Assembly: GCF_003387075.1 (NCBI RefSeq)
Contig: NZ_QUMQ01000001.1
Coordinates: 3,658,001-3,722,000 of the forward strand
DNA length: 64,000 nucleotides
Source: Asanoa ferruginea
Lineage (GTDB): Bacteria > Actinomycetota > Actinomycetes > Mycobacteriales > Micromonosporaceae
Direction: 5' to 3'
Shown here one piece after another: positions 7,991 to 16,328 of this stretch; the stretch's first letter is position 1; each line of letters starts with the position of its first letter. A program made the position numbers and the translations under genes. The notes under the pieces were generated by a model. It ran no database searches. It was not told the origin of the DNA and worked only from the letters and a program-made list of their open reading frames with translations.

Positions 7991-8958
7991 GCGTACTTCT
8001 CCATGATCTCGATCGAGGCCTCGGTGAGTTCCCCTGACCGGGGGTCGAGGACCGGTGTGTTCAGGATTTCCTTGACCGCGGTGACCAACTGGAGTGCCCG
8101 CAGGAACTTGGCGGCGTGGACCTCCGGGTCGAAATCCACCGCGTCGAGCGCGTCGAGCGCGTGGGTCGCCCGTTCCGCCATGCGGCTGAGCAGGTCTCGG
8201 AGTTCATCGATGCGCCGTTCGACGGCGTGGAGCATCTCGTGGGTCAGGAACAGTTGCTTGATCTCGACGTCCACCGTGGCGGCGAAGCCTTCCAGCTTCG
8301 TCCTGGCGCGGGCACCCATGATGCCCACGGTCAGGCCGCCGACGAGGAGGCCGGGGACGATCGTCACGGCCCCGAGGACGGCGCTTCCGGCCGCCACCCC
8401 GCCACCACCGGCCGCCAGTGAACCGCCGCCGAGCCAGGCCAGGACCGCGTTCTGGGCGGCTGCGCCGGACAGCGAGGTGATCGCTGTGCCGGTGCTCGCG
8501 GTGGCGAACGTGGAGACGCCCCAGAGAGCTGCCGCCTGTGCCGATGCACCGGCGCCGACCGCACCGATCAGCCCGCTGAGCCCGATGGTGACGTCCTCGA
8601 CGCCGGCGGAGAAGGTCGGAGCGTGCGGGATCTCGATGCGCACACCGTCGATCCTCTTGAAATCGATGCGCTTGACCAGGTGCTCGTTACGTTCGAGCCA
8701 GTCCGCCAGGCGAGCGACGGTCTTTTTGTGAACACGGATCTGGAATTCGCCGTACTCGCGGCACACACGTTCCGTGTTGACTCTGGTCGCCTCGCATTCG
8801 GCGACCGCGGCTTCATGCCGCTTCAGGGCATCGTTGCGGATGTTGTTTCCCTTGATCAGATCTACAGCGCCCTTCACCCCCGCTCCGGCTGCGAGGACAG
8901 CACCCGCGCCAAGTGGAATCAGAACTTTCCACCCTGCTTGTGCGATTTTGGGAATCAC
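7987..8958 (-). CDS. Glycine-zipper membrane protein, putative pore-forming partner
   Basis: A 323-residue protein starting at GTG (8958) with GGAG 5 nt upstream. Residues 12-35 form one hydrophobic stretch; residues ~125-215 are a long Ala/Gly-rich hydrophobic region with several GxxxG steps (for example GGGSLAAGGGGVAAG and VPGLLVGGLTVGIMG). Flanking parts are charged and helical. Glycine zippers of this kind occur in channel- or pore-forming proteins, so a membrane effector is plausible, but no specific family is recognised. It is coupled by a 4-nt overlap to the helical gene downstream and lies at the end of the operon headed by the SMC-like ATPase. Confidence 0.75.
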   Translation of the reverse strand: MIPKIAQAGWKVLIPLGAGAVLAAGAGVKGAVDLIKGNNIRNDALKRHEAAVAECEATRVNTERVCREYGEFQIRVHKKTVARLADWLERNEHLVKRIDFKRIDGVRIEIPHAPTFSAGVEDVTIGLSGLIGAVGAGASAQAAALWGVSTFATASTGTAITSLSGAAAQNAVLAWLGGGSLAAGGGGVAAGSAVLGAVTIVPGLLVGGLTVGIMGARARTKLEGFAATVDVEIKQLFLTHEMLHAVERRIDELRDLLSRMAERATHALDALDAVDFDPEVHAAKFLRALQLVTAVKEILNTPVLDPRSGELTEASIEIMEKYA

Positions 8959-9029
8959 CTTGGCTCCAGACTCCTCGGCGTGACGCAGTCCGTGATGACA
9001 GGCGGCAGGTAAAACTAGCCAAGCTGCTG

Positions 9030-9560
9030 CTAGGAAAGGAACGTCCCGCCGTCCAGAATTTGGATGAGCTCGTCGTCGCGGGTCAACTCGTAACCGTGTT
9101 CCCAGAGGACCGCGACGATCTCGGCCTCCCGGCTCACGGGGATCTCGAGGCAGTCGCCGTTGAGGGCGGTGAACTCGACCTCACCGAACGTGCTCCACAG
9201 TTCCTTGGGCAGCAGGTCGAGGATGCGGCCTGTCACCATGGGCGGCCAGTCTCCCTGACTGACCAGCCCGACGTCGTGGATGTCGAACGCGGCGTCGTCG
9301 GGCCTCTCCTCAGGGTCGTCGTCGAGGTCGGGTACCGGGTTATAGGTGTGGTGTGGGTTCACGGCCCGTGCCTGGCCCCAGGTGCGGGCCGTGGCGATCG
9401 CGATGATCTCCTTCGCCTCATCGGCTGCGGTGCGGGCGTCAGCGAAGGCCAGGCAGTCGGGGCGCCGGGTGAGCCCGTAGACCAGGGACTTCGTCGGCTT
9501 GGTGTTGATCATGGCGGCGGATTCTTCCTGATCGGTGACGGTCCTTGGAAGGATGGTCAC
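9030..9560 (-). CDS. Hypothetical acidic cytosolic protein
   Basis: A 176-residue acidic protein with no TM segment. It begins at an ATG (9558-9560) that overlaps the stop of the preceding gene (ATGA), although an internal ATG (MINTKPTK) 16 codons on could also serve. Conserved-looking stretches are TARTWGQARAVNPHH and DIHDVGLVSQGDW. I do not recognise the family. Its position inside a run of overlapping leftward genes makes it part of the ATPase operon. Confidence 0.7.
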   Translation of the reverse strand: MTILPRTVTDQEESAAMINTKPTKSLVYGLTRRPDCLAFADARTAADEAKEIIAIATARTWGQARAVNPHHTYNPVPDLDDDPEERPDDAAFDIHDVGLVSQGDWPPMVTGRILDLLPKELWSTFGEVEFTALNGDCLEIPVSREAEIVAVLWEHGYELTRDDELIQILDGGTFLS

Positions 9561-10000
9561 GCCGCTTCGCGGCCGAGTCGCTGACGGGCCACCTGCAGGC
9601 AGGCTCGTGCGGTTTCCTCCGGCATCCGCATCGCGGCGGAGAGCAGCAGGGCGGGGTCGGCCTGCTCTCGGAGGGCGAGGTCGTCGTGGAGGTCGAGCAG
9701 TCCACGGTGGAAGGCGTCGCCGTCGGCGGGCAGGGTGGCCAAACGGGCTTCGACGTACTGCACGACCATGCGGTGATGGCCGCCGACCGCCAGGATCTCG
9801 TTGAACTCGCCGACCATGTCGCTGAGCCTCCGGTCGGCTCGCCGCAGGATCTCGGTGCCGATGCCGGCCGGGTCGTGGCAGGCCAGTTCGATCATCAGGC
9901 GCTGCGGTCCGACGGGGTAGGTGTCGGTCTCGGCGTCGCTGAATTCGGCGACCACCTGGAGGTCGGCGTCGCTGCGTTCCAGGATGGTGAAGCGGGTCAT
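9557..10000 (-). CDS. Hypothetical protein of the ATPase operon
   Basis: A 147-residue protein (MTRFTILERSDADL...) starting at 10000, where its ATG overlaps the stop of a short upstream DUF4352-like frame. It is helical and acidic, ending in a basic segment. A longer frame opens upstream to 10165, but that extension is Arg/Pro-rich and lies antisense to nothing sensible, so I rejected it. Both ends overlap neighbours by 4 nt, so translation is coupled. Family not recognised. Confidence 0.7.
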   Translation of the reverse strand: MTRFTILERSDADLQVVAEFSDAETDTYPVGPQRLMIELACHDPAGIGTEILRRADRRLSDMVGEFNEILAVGGHHRMVVQYVEARLATLPADGDAFHRGLLDLHDDLALREQADPALLLSAAMRMPEETARACLQVARQRLGREAA

Positions 10001-10143
10001 CGGAGGGCCACTTTCACGCCGGCGGAGAAGATCGATTCGTGGAGCACCAGCGCGGCGAGTTCGGTGCCTTTGGGCACGTCGAAGACGAGTTTGCCCGATA
10101 GCGCGTTGCCGGGGTTGATCTCTCGAAGAGGATCTGCATCCAA
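9997..10143 (-). CDS. Short DUF4352-like beta-domain fragment
   Basis: A 48-codon frame from a TTG at 10141-10143 (GGAGAG lies about 6 nt upstream) to a TGA that overlaps the next ATG. Its sequence REINPGNALSGKLVFDVPKG...SAGVKV parallels the last 45 residues of the lipoprotein at 13592-14128 (DINPGNQVTGVVVFDIPKN). It therefore looks like the C-terminal end of a DUF4352 domain without its N-terminal two thirds or signal peptide. It may be a gene remnant kept because it couples translation of the next gene, or a genuine mini-protein. Confidence 0.5.
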   Translation of the reverse strand: MDADPLREINPGNALSGKLVFDVPKGTELAALVLHESIFSAGVKVALR

Positions 10144-10161
10144 CAGGGGCTCTCTCCACAG

Positions 10162-10674
10162 TCATCGAGAGGGCGTGGCGGCCGTCGGTGTCGGGTGCTG
10201 CCGGTCGCGGGCGAAGTTGGTGGCGTCAACCGTGGCGCTGGTGATGGCGCATAGCGTGGCAGCCATTGCTAGCCAGAAAGCCGCCGTGCTCTTCCAATCC
10301 TCGGCGATCTTCACCATGACGACGTCGACGCCGTCGGCCCCGTTCGTCAACCTGCCCGGCCGAGCGCCGGACGCGTTCGGGTCCGACTGGCGACGCCAGC
10401 CGAAGCGGGAGAAGAACTTCGCCCACGTGTGGTTGGACCGCCCGCATCCGAAGATCACACCGTTGACGGGACGGCTGCACCGCCCGCCGGTCTGGGTGGT
10501 CACCCCGCACGTGGTCGGCGCCTTGACGGCGAGCACCCAAGCCGGGAGGGCGACCGCGATCGACGCCGACCAGGCCAAGCTCATGAAGTCGAGCATCACC
10601 AGGTAGTAGACGACGCCCACCACCGCTAGCGCCTCGATGCCGACCATCAGGAAGGCGTAGTCGCGTTTCAGCAT
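10162..10674 (-). CDS. Small integral membrane protein
   Basis: A 170-residue protein with two N-terminal TM segments (about residues 8-28 and 33-52), a middle loop with cysteines (CGVTTQTGGRCSRP and FGCGRSNHTWAKFF), and a third TM segment near residues 130-150. The paired Cys and His residues could bind metal. The start ATG overlaps the stop of the preceding gene (TAATG). Its role in the operon is unknown; a membrane partner for the ATPase-linked proteins is possible. Confidence 0.7.
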   Translation of the reverse strand: MLKRDYAFLMVGIEALAVVGVVYYLVMLDFMSLAWSASIAVALPAWVLAVKAPTTCGVTTQTGGRCSRPVNGVIFGCGRSNHTWAKFFSRFGWRRQSDPNASGARPGRLTNGADGVDVVMVKIAEDWKSTAAFWLAMAATLCAITSATVDATNFARDRQHPTPTAATPSR

Positions 10675-11036
10675 TACGGTGCCTCCTGAGAGTCAATGAG
10701 GGCAATCACATCGGTCAGCTCGGCCCGGAGGCGGGCGAGTTCGGCGGCGGTGATGCCGAGCTCATAGGTGTGGTGGTGGCCGGCGCGGGACAGGACCCAC
10801 CACAGGTAGCTGGTCCGCTGCCCGATCTCCGAGCCTGCATAGTGGTTGAGGAGCACCAGTTTCGGCCGCTGGGCGCGGGCCTGTCCGATCTCCGGGCACA
10901 CCCGCTGCCAGTAGCGGTCGATGGCGGCCTCGAGCTCGTATCGCAACAGCCAGGCGCAGGCCCGCGGCCAGCATCCGCGGGCGCCTCGCACGACGGTGGT
11001 CAGCAGCTGGTCCGCGGTTTCCAGGAACACGCTCAT
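10674..11036 (-). CDS. Small helical partner of the SMC-like ATPase
   Basis: A 120-residue all-helical protein. Its ATG overlaps the stop codon of the 804-residue ATPase (ATGA at 11033-11036), so it should be made in step with it. Sequence features are an aromatic/Arg-rich N-terminal half (RYELEAAIDRYWQRV) and a conserved-looking RTSYLWWVLSRAGHHH. Small helical proteins encoded right after Rad50/SMC-like ATPases are common in defence operons (for example Lamassu), which makes a structural or effector-gating role plausible, but I cannot assign a family. Confidence 0.7.
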   Translation of the reverse strand: MSVFLETADQLLTTVVRGARGCWPRACAWLLRYELEAAIDRYWQRVCPEIGQARAQRPKLVLLNHYAGSEIGQRTSYLWWVLSRAGHHHTYELGITAAELARLRAELTDVIALIDSQEAP

Positions 11037-13447
11037 CGCAGCTTCGCCACCAACGCCTCGGAGGTCTCGACCATGTCGATGCTCGCCATGTCGCAGTGCC
11101 CGTGCATCGCCTGCGCCACGGCCTTCACTGTGTCGACAGCTCTCGGCACGCGAATGCCGTTCAGATGGGTATAGAGAGCACCACGGCGGCCAGCGGTGCC
11201 GAACACTCCCAAGGCCAGCTTGTCCTGGACGCTGTGCGCTGCTTCCAGCACGGCGTCGATCTCATGCTGCGAGGTGCCGGCCGCGTACCGCGTCATCCGG
11301 AACCGGTCCATCGCCGCCGCCTCGAGCGCGGACCGGCAGAAACCGGCCACCATCAACCGCCTCGGCTCTTCCGGAATGTCCCCGGCAAGGGCGACCGCCC
11401 GGGCGTCCTCCAGGTAGCGTTTGGCCGGCCACATGTTCTTGCGCACCTCAACGACCGAGCCCTCACGCCGGGTCACCTCCCGGATGTCGGCTTCCACACC
11501 GAGCCGGCGGATCGCCTCGGGCAGCCGGTCGTCGTGGGTGAACACCACGACCTGCCGCGTACCTGCCACCTCCCTCAGCACCTCGGCAAAGCCGTCCACC
11601 TTGGATGGGTCCATGCTCTGCACTGGGTCGTCGATCATCACGAACCGGTACGGGCTCGCCTCGGCACAGGCGCGCGGCAGGAACAACGCCAATCCGAACG
11701 CGTGCAGCTCGCCCTGACTCATCACCGCCAGCGCCGGGGTGTCCGTCCCGTCGACGGCCACCGAGATGTCCACGCGCCGCCGGTTGTTGGTGCCGCCGAG
11801 TTTGATCTCCCCCATCGCCACGTTGCTCTCCTGCCGCAGCAGCTCCCAGATGTGCTGCGACTGCCCGGCTGCCGCCTGGAACCGGTCGGCCCGCATCCGG
11901 TCAGTGACGTTGACCAGGTCGTTGCGCGCCTTGGTCAGCAGCGCCAGCTTGTCCGCCTCGGCCCGGACCACCGTGGCGTCCTCCACCCAGCGGCGGATTT
12001 CCGCACCCGGCTCCTGCCATGCGTCGTGGCGACGGGCCAGCCACTCGGCCGCCGCTGCGACGAGCTTGCCACGGGCTGCCGCGACGGCCTTCCAGGCGCC
12101 CTCGTCGACTGCCATGGAACCCAGCGCCGTGCTCAGTGCGGCGGTCTGCTGCGGCAGCTGTGCGGCGAGCGCCGCCACGACCGGTTCCAACATCCGGCGA
12201 ACGTCGTTGAGCTGCGCTTCCACCTGCCGGAGCAACTCCTGCTGCCGGATGGTCGCGGCACGCACCGTCTCCGTGGCCGCCCGCAGTTGCTCGACCTCCT
12301 GTTCGGCGCCTTCCCGCCAGGAGGTGTTGAGAAGGCCGACCCCGCACACGGGGCACGACTGATCACCGACGTCGCGGTGTATCTCCAGGGCACCCCACAG
12401 AAGGTCCGCCACCCGATGTCCGATGGCGATCTCCGTACTCGCGAGGTCCCGTACCGTCGCGGCGGCTTCGGCCAGCTCGCGCAACGTGTGGGCGGTGTCC
12501 GGCATCTCCTGCTCGGCGAGCCGCCGCGCGGCCGCCGCGGCACGCGCGTCTTCGCCACCCGTCTCCCCGCCGGCCAGCTCGGCGAGCGCCGAGAGGTTCG
12601 CCTTCCCAGCCTGCCGATCGAGCAGGCGTAGGGCTTCCGCCGCTCGCGGGTCGTCCATGGCGGCGAGTCGGGTACGCAGATCGTTGAATGCGGCCCGGAC
12701 CGCTACGACCCGGTCGTCGCGCTCCTTGCGCAGAGCCTGCAACCTGCCGCTGGCGGCGACCAGTGGTGCCAGGCCCAGGATCGGCGCGATCGAGTCGTAC
12801 AGCTCGGTGGGCTTGGAGGCGATGACCCGTTCCAGATCCCTGGCGGATAGAAACGGCCGGAACCGGTCGGCTGAGCGCAGCCATTCGGGCAGATCCCCGG
12901 ACGGCGTCATTGCGCCGTTCCCGGTCACGGTGACCGTCGCGGCGGCCAGGTCCGTTTCGCCGGCTGCCCAAGCCCGGCGGACCACCACCGGCGGGCCGCC
13001 GGAGCCTGGCCGCAGCTTCACCGTGATCGCGCGTTCGCCGTCGTAGTGCAGGTTGCGCCAGCCCTCGCGGAAGACCGCCGGCCGCTGAGACCAGCGTGGC
13101 GAGTCTTCGGTGAGGACATACTCGGTCGCCTCGGCAAGACTCGACTTGGCGGAGCCGTTCCGTCCGGCGACGACGGTCAAGCCAGGCCCAGGCTTGAGCC
13201 GCAGTGCGGCTTGCGGGCCGATTCCGCGGAAGCCGGCGACCTCCACCGACTCGAGGAAGACCTGCGGCTGCTCCGCGGTGGCCGTCTCGTTGGTGGGCGT
13301 GGCGGGCAGTGGCTCGCCACGCATGACAGCCGCCAGAGTCTCGTCGCCCCGGAAGGCGGCGAGGACCAGGTCGACCACCGGGTCGGCCGCTCCGAGAGCA
13401 CGCAGTCGGTCGGTCAGTTCGTGATAGGGCGTGAGCGCGTCGTTCAT
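11033..13447 (-). CDS. Rad50/SMC-like AAA ATPase with zinc-hook motif
   Basis: An 804-residue protein. After a helical 60-residue leader comes the head domain with Walker A at residues 95-102 (GRNGSAKS), a central helical arm broken by a CPVCG half-hook near residue 370, then the second head half with an ABC-like signature (SQGELHAFGLALFL) and Walker B (RFVMIDDPVQSMDP). Two hooks could join through zinc as in Rad50 or RloC. The Walker A motif is unusual: the Gly normally before Lys101 is Ala. The C-terminal ~150 residues are an extra helical domain. It heads a leftward run of overlapping genes and is a likely defence ATPase that senses DNA; the nature of the effector is not clear. Confidence 0.85.
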   Translation of the reverse strand: MNDALTPYHELTDRLRALGAADPVVDLVLAAFRGDETLAAVMRGEPLPATPTNETATAEQPQVFLESVEVAGFRGIGPQAALRLKPGPGLTVVAGRNGSAKSSLAEATEYVLTEDSPRWSQRPAVFREGWRNLHYDGERAITVKLRPGSGGPPVVVRRAWAAGETDLAAATVTVTGNGAMTPSGDLPEWLRSADRFRPFLSARDLERVIASKPTELYDSIAPILGLAPLVAASGRLQALRKERDDRVVAVRAAFNDLRTRLAAMDDPRAAEALRLLDRQAGKANLSALAELAGGETGGEDARAAAAARRLAEQEMPDTAHTLRELAEAAATVRDLASTEIAIGHRVADLLWGALEIHRDVGDQSCPVCGVGLLNTSWREGAEQEVEQLRAATETVRAATIRQQELLRQVEAQLNDVRRMLEPVVAALAAQLPQQTAALSTALGSMAVDEGAWKAVAAARGKLVAAAAEWLARRHDAWQEPGAEIRRWVEDATVVRAEADKLALLTKARNDLVNVTDRMRADRFQAAAGQSQHIWELLRQESNVAMGEIKLGGTNNRRRVDISVAVDGTDTPALAVMSQGELHAFGLALFLPRACAEASPYRFVMIDDPVQSMDPSKVDGFAEVLREVAGTRQVVVFTHDDRLPEAIRRLGVEADIREVTRREGSVVEVRKNMWPAKRYLEDARAVALAGDIPEEPRRLMVAGFCRSALEAAAMDRFRMTRYAAGTSQHEIDAVLEAAHSVQDKLALGVFGTAGRRGALYTHLNGIRVPRAVDTVKAVAQAMHGHCDMASIDMVETSEALVAKLR

Positions 13448-13591
13448 GGGGACCCCTGTCTACTGCGGGTTGGGCTCCGTTCGCGGCGGAGCGGTGTTGC
13501 GGTCAGAGGTTCGGGAAGGGCTCGGAGCGCAGGTCTAGACGGGCCACGGCGAGGGGCGGGCGTAGTGCCCGCCCCGGGACGAGCGGTGGGA

Positions 13592-14128
13592 TCAGGAGAG
13601 GGAAACCGTCACGCCGCCGGAGAACGGCGAGTCGTGCAGTTCGAGCTTGCTGACCTTGACGTTCTTCGGGATGTCGAAGACGACCACGCCGGTCACCTGG
13701 TTGCCGGGGTTGATGTCGTTGAGGAACGTGTCGGCGTTCTTGTTGGCGTAGAGCGCGGCCTCGCTGTCGGCCGAGTACTCCGTGCCGTTGGCGGCGTACG
13801 CCTTCTGGCTGCTGCCGTCGAACATCTGCGACTCCTTGCCGATGTTTTTGACGTTGACGGTCACCAGGCAGAACTGGCCCTGTGCTTCGGCGCCGAGCAG
13901 CGACGTGCCGACCTTCTTGACGCCGCACTTCGACGCCTTGACGGTGAACTCGAACTTCCCGTCCCGGGCCGGCTCGCCGATCTTCGCGGTCTTGGGCTTG
14001 TCCTCGCCCTTGGCGGCACCCGCGGCGGTGTCGGCGCCGCTGGCGGTGCCTTCGTCGGTGCTTCCCGCGCCGCAGCCCAGCGCGACGAGGCCGGTGACGA
14101 TCAGGGCGAAGGTGGCGATCTTGCGCAT
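13592..14128 (-). CDS. DUF4352 lipoprotein
   Basis: A 178-residue secreted lipoprotein: a signal peptide with lipobox LVALGC (Cys19), a Ser/Thr/Gly/Ala-rich linker to about residue 45, then a single beta-sandwich DUF4352 (telokin-like) domain with KFEFTVKASKCG, FCLVTVNVKNIG and NDINPGNQVTG. GGGAGG lies 5 nt before the ATG. It is separated by 144 bp from the ATPase operon and is divergent from the methyltransferase gene. DUF4352 lipoproteins are extracellular and often linked to phage or mobile elements; function is not known. Confidence 0.85.
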   Translation of the reverse strand: MRKIATFALIVTGLVALGCGAGSTDEGTASGADTAAGAAKGEDKPKTAKIGEPARDGKFEFTVKASKCGVKKVGTSLLGAEAQGQFCLVTVNVKNIGKESQMFDGSSQKAYAANGTEYSADSEAALYANKNADTFLNDINPGNQVTGVVVFDIPKNVKVSKLELHDSPFSGGVTVSLS

Positions 14129-14228
14129 CGTGTTCCTCCCGTTGTCAGTGTGACGGCGTCAATGAGAACACCAACTGTGAACCGTGTCAACAGACAGGAT
14201 GCTTGACAGGCGTGACACACTGCATAAC
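14129..14228. promoter_or_regulatory. Divergent promoter with inverted repeats before HTH-methyltransferase 1
   Basis: The interval contains TGTCAA (14185-14190) and TTGACA (14203-14208), an inverted repeat with a 12-bp spacer, plus an outer GTGTCA/TGACAC pair (14184-14189, 14213-14218). TTGACA may also be a -35 box for the methyltransferase gene. No Shine-Dalgarno precedes the GTG at 14229, which suggests a leaderless transcript. Binding by the HTH domain of the encoded protein is an inference. Confidence 0.4.
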
Positions 14229-16184
14229 GTGCAGGAGACACTGACCATCACCGCGGCAGAGATCGCCCGGCTCGCCGGCGTCGGCCGGGCCGCCGTCAGC
14301 AATTGGCGCAAGCGGTTCGCCGATTTCCCGTCGCCGGTCGGCGGCACCGCGGCCAGCCCGGAGTTCGACCTGGCGCAGGTCGAGCAGTGGCTGCGCGAGC
14401 AAGGCAAGCTCGCCGAGGTGTCGCGCGCCGACCGGCTCTGGCACCACGTGGTCGCGTCGAAGAACGGTCCCGCCGCGACGCTCGCCGACGTCGGCGCGTA
14501 CCTGTTGGCCGGGCACCGTGGCGAGCAGCAGGCCCGCAAGCGCCTGGCGAAGCGGCTCGCCGACCTCCTACCTGAGGTCGACGCGCTGGGCGACGAGTTC
14601 GGGCAGCAGGCCGCCTTCGATCAGCTGTGGCAGCGCTTCTCGGCGCCCGGGCCGGGCCGACCGTTCGCGACGCCGGATGAGCTGGCCGACCTCATGGTCG
14701 ACCTCGCCGGCGTCGATGGTGGCTCCGTGCTGGACCCGGCGACGGGCACCGGTGCGACACTGCGGGCGGCCGTTCGCGCGGGCTCTACCTTCGCCCATGG
14801 CCAGGAGTTGGACGTGGACCTTGCCAGGCTCGCGGAGTTGTGGCTGGCCCTGCGCGACGTGCCGGGGGAGGTCGCCGGGGGCGACTCGCTGCGTGCCGAC
14901 GCGTTCGCCGGTCGCGTGTTCGACGCCGTCGTGTGTCACCCGCCGTTCGGCGTCACCAACTGGGGTCTCGAGGATCTCGGCTACGACCAGCGCTGGGAGT
15001 ACGGCGTGCCGCCGCGCACCGAGCCGGAGCTGGCCTGGGCACAACACGCGCTGGCCCACTTGCGGCCGGGCGCGTACGCGGTCCTCTTGATGCCACCGAC
15101 GGTCGCCGGGCGTCGGGGGGCACGGCGCATCCGAGGGCAACTCCTGCGCGCCGGTGCCCTGCGCGCCATCATCGCCCTTCCTGGCGGGAGCGCCGCGCCG
15201 CACGCCGTACCGCTGCACCTGTGGGTGTTGCGACGGCCCCTGGGCGAAGAATCGGCACCCGCGCGAGCGTTGCTGGCCGATGCGGTCGACGGCCAGCAAC
15301 GCGACCTGTACCGGCGAGTGCGCGCGGTCTGGAAAGCGTTCGCTGCCGCCCCCGAAGCCGACCTCGATGAGGCTGGTTTCGCCCGCGCCGTACCGGTGAT
15401 CGACCTGCTCGACGAGGAGATCGACCTGACGCCGGCGCGCCGGCAAACCGCCGGCGCGCGGCAGCCGACCGAAATAGAGCTCGAACGCGTCAAAGAACGG
15501 CTGGCCGCGGTCGTCAAGGACCTGCCTGGGCTGATTCCTGAGACGATCCCTGAGCCCGATGGCGCGACGGCGACGGCAGCGACGGCCTCGGTCGCCGAGC
15601 TGGTGCGCATCGGCGCGCTGCAGCTGATCGGACCGATCCGCTCCACCGGTTCCCCGGACGACGAACCATCGGGTGCGACTGGCGGCCTGCGAGTGCTCAC
15701 CGGTCGAGATGTGGCATCGGGTGGCGAGGCGTCCGGATGGGACGATGGCCAGCTCCAGCCACATGTCAGCCTGGTTCGTGGGGACGTGGTCGTGCCGACG
15801 GTCGCTCCCAGACTCATCGCTCGCGTCATCGCCACCGAGGGGACGTTGCTCGGCCGGAATCTCTACCTACTGCGCCCGAATCCCGCCGCGCTGGATCCCT
15901 GGTTCCTGGCCGGACAGTTGCGCGCCAGCGCCAACGAGAGGCAGACGTCGAGCCTGTCCGGCACCACCCGCTACGACGTCCGGCGGGCGCAGGTGCGCCG
16001 GTTGCCGCTGCCGGAGCAACGGGAACACGGGGCTGCGTACCGGCGGCTGGAAGCCTTCGAGTCGGCGATACAGCAGGCAGCGGACCTTGGCGCCGAGCTT
16101 GCTCGACTTACCGCCGACGGTCTCGCCGGCGGCTCCCTGCGTCCTGGTCAGCCATCCGCCCGTCGGGCAAGGAAGAAGGCGTGA
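14229..16184 (+). CDS. HTH-N6 adenine methyltransferase-TRD fusion 1, variant catalytic motif
   Basis: A 651-residue protein starting at GTG 14229; a GTG at 14184 would add 15 residues. Residues 5-45 are an HTH (ITAAEIARLAGVGRAAVSNW). An HsdM-type methyltransferase core follows, with SAM motif LDPATGTGATL near residue 168. Motif IV, normally NPPF, is HPPF here (His237; CAC in place of AAC). The C-terminal ~170 residues resemble an HsdS target-recognition domain (RGDVVVPTVAP, GTTRYDVRRAQVRRLPLP). It is the first gene of the DISARM region and paralogous to the genes at 29985 and 43882. The altered catalytic residue suggests weak or no methylation and perhaps a DNA-binding or regulatory role. 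Confidence 0.8.
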   Translation: MQETLTITAAEIARLAGVGRAAVSNWRKRFADFPSPVGGTAASPEFDLAQVEQWLREQGKLAEVSRADRLWHHVVASKNGPAATLADVGAYLLAGHRGEQQARKRLAKRLADLLPEVDALGDEFGQQAAFDQLWQRFSAPGPGRPFATPDELADLMVDLAGVDGGSVLDPATGTGATLRAAVRAGSTFAHGQELDVDLARLAELWLALRDVPGEVAGGDSLRADAFAGRVFDAVVCHPPFGVTNWGLEDLGYDQRWEYGVPPRTEPELAWAQHALAHLRPGAYAVLLMPPTVAGRRGARRIRGQLLRAGALRAIIALPGGSAAPHAVPLHLWVLRRPLGEESAPARALLADAVDGQQRDLYRRVRAVWKAFAAAPEADLDEAGFARAVPVIDLLDEEIDLTPARRQTAGARQPTEIELERVKERLAAVVKDLPGLIPETIPEPDGATATAATASVAELVRIGALQLIGPIRSTGSPDDEPSGATGGLRVLTGRDVASGGEASGWDDGQLQPHVSLVRGDVVVPTVAPRLIARVIATEGTLLGRNLYLLRPNPAALDPWFLAGQLRASANERQTSSLSGTTRYDVRRAQVRRLPLPEQREHGAAYRRLEAFESAIQQAADLGAELARLTADGLAGGSLRPGQPSARRARKKA

Positions 16185-16328
16185 CGCCTGCCCCCTTGGC
16201 CATCAAGCCAACGTGTTGACGGCGTTGACGTGTGAATCGAAGAAACAAGCCTTTCGGTGGACTTCGCCCGCGTCAGTGACGGGCGTACGTTGCTCACGCG
16301 GTGTGACGGCAAGTGAACAGGGGGACGA

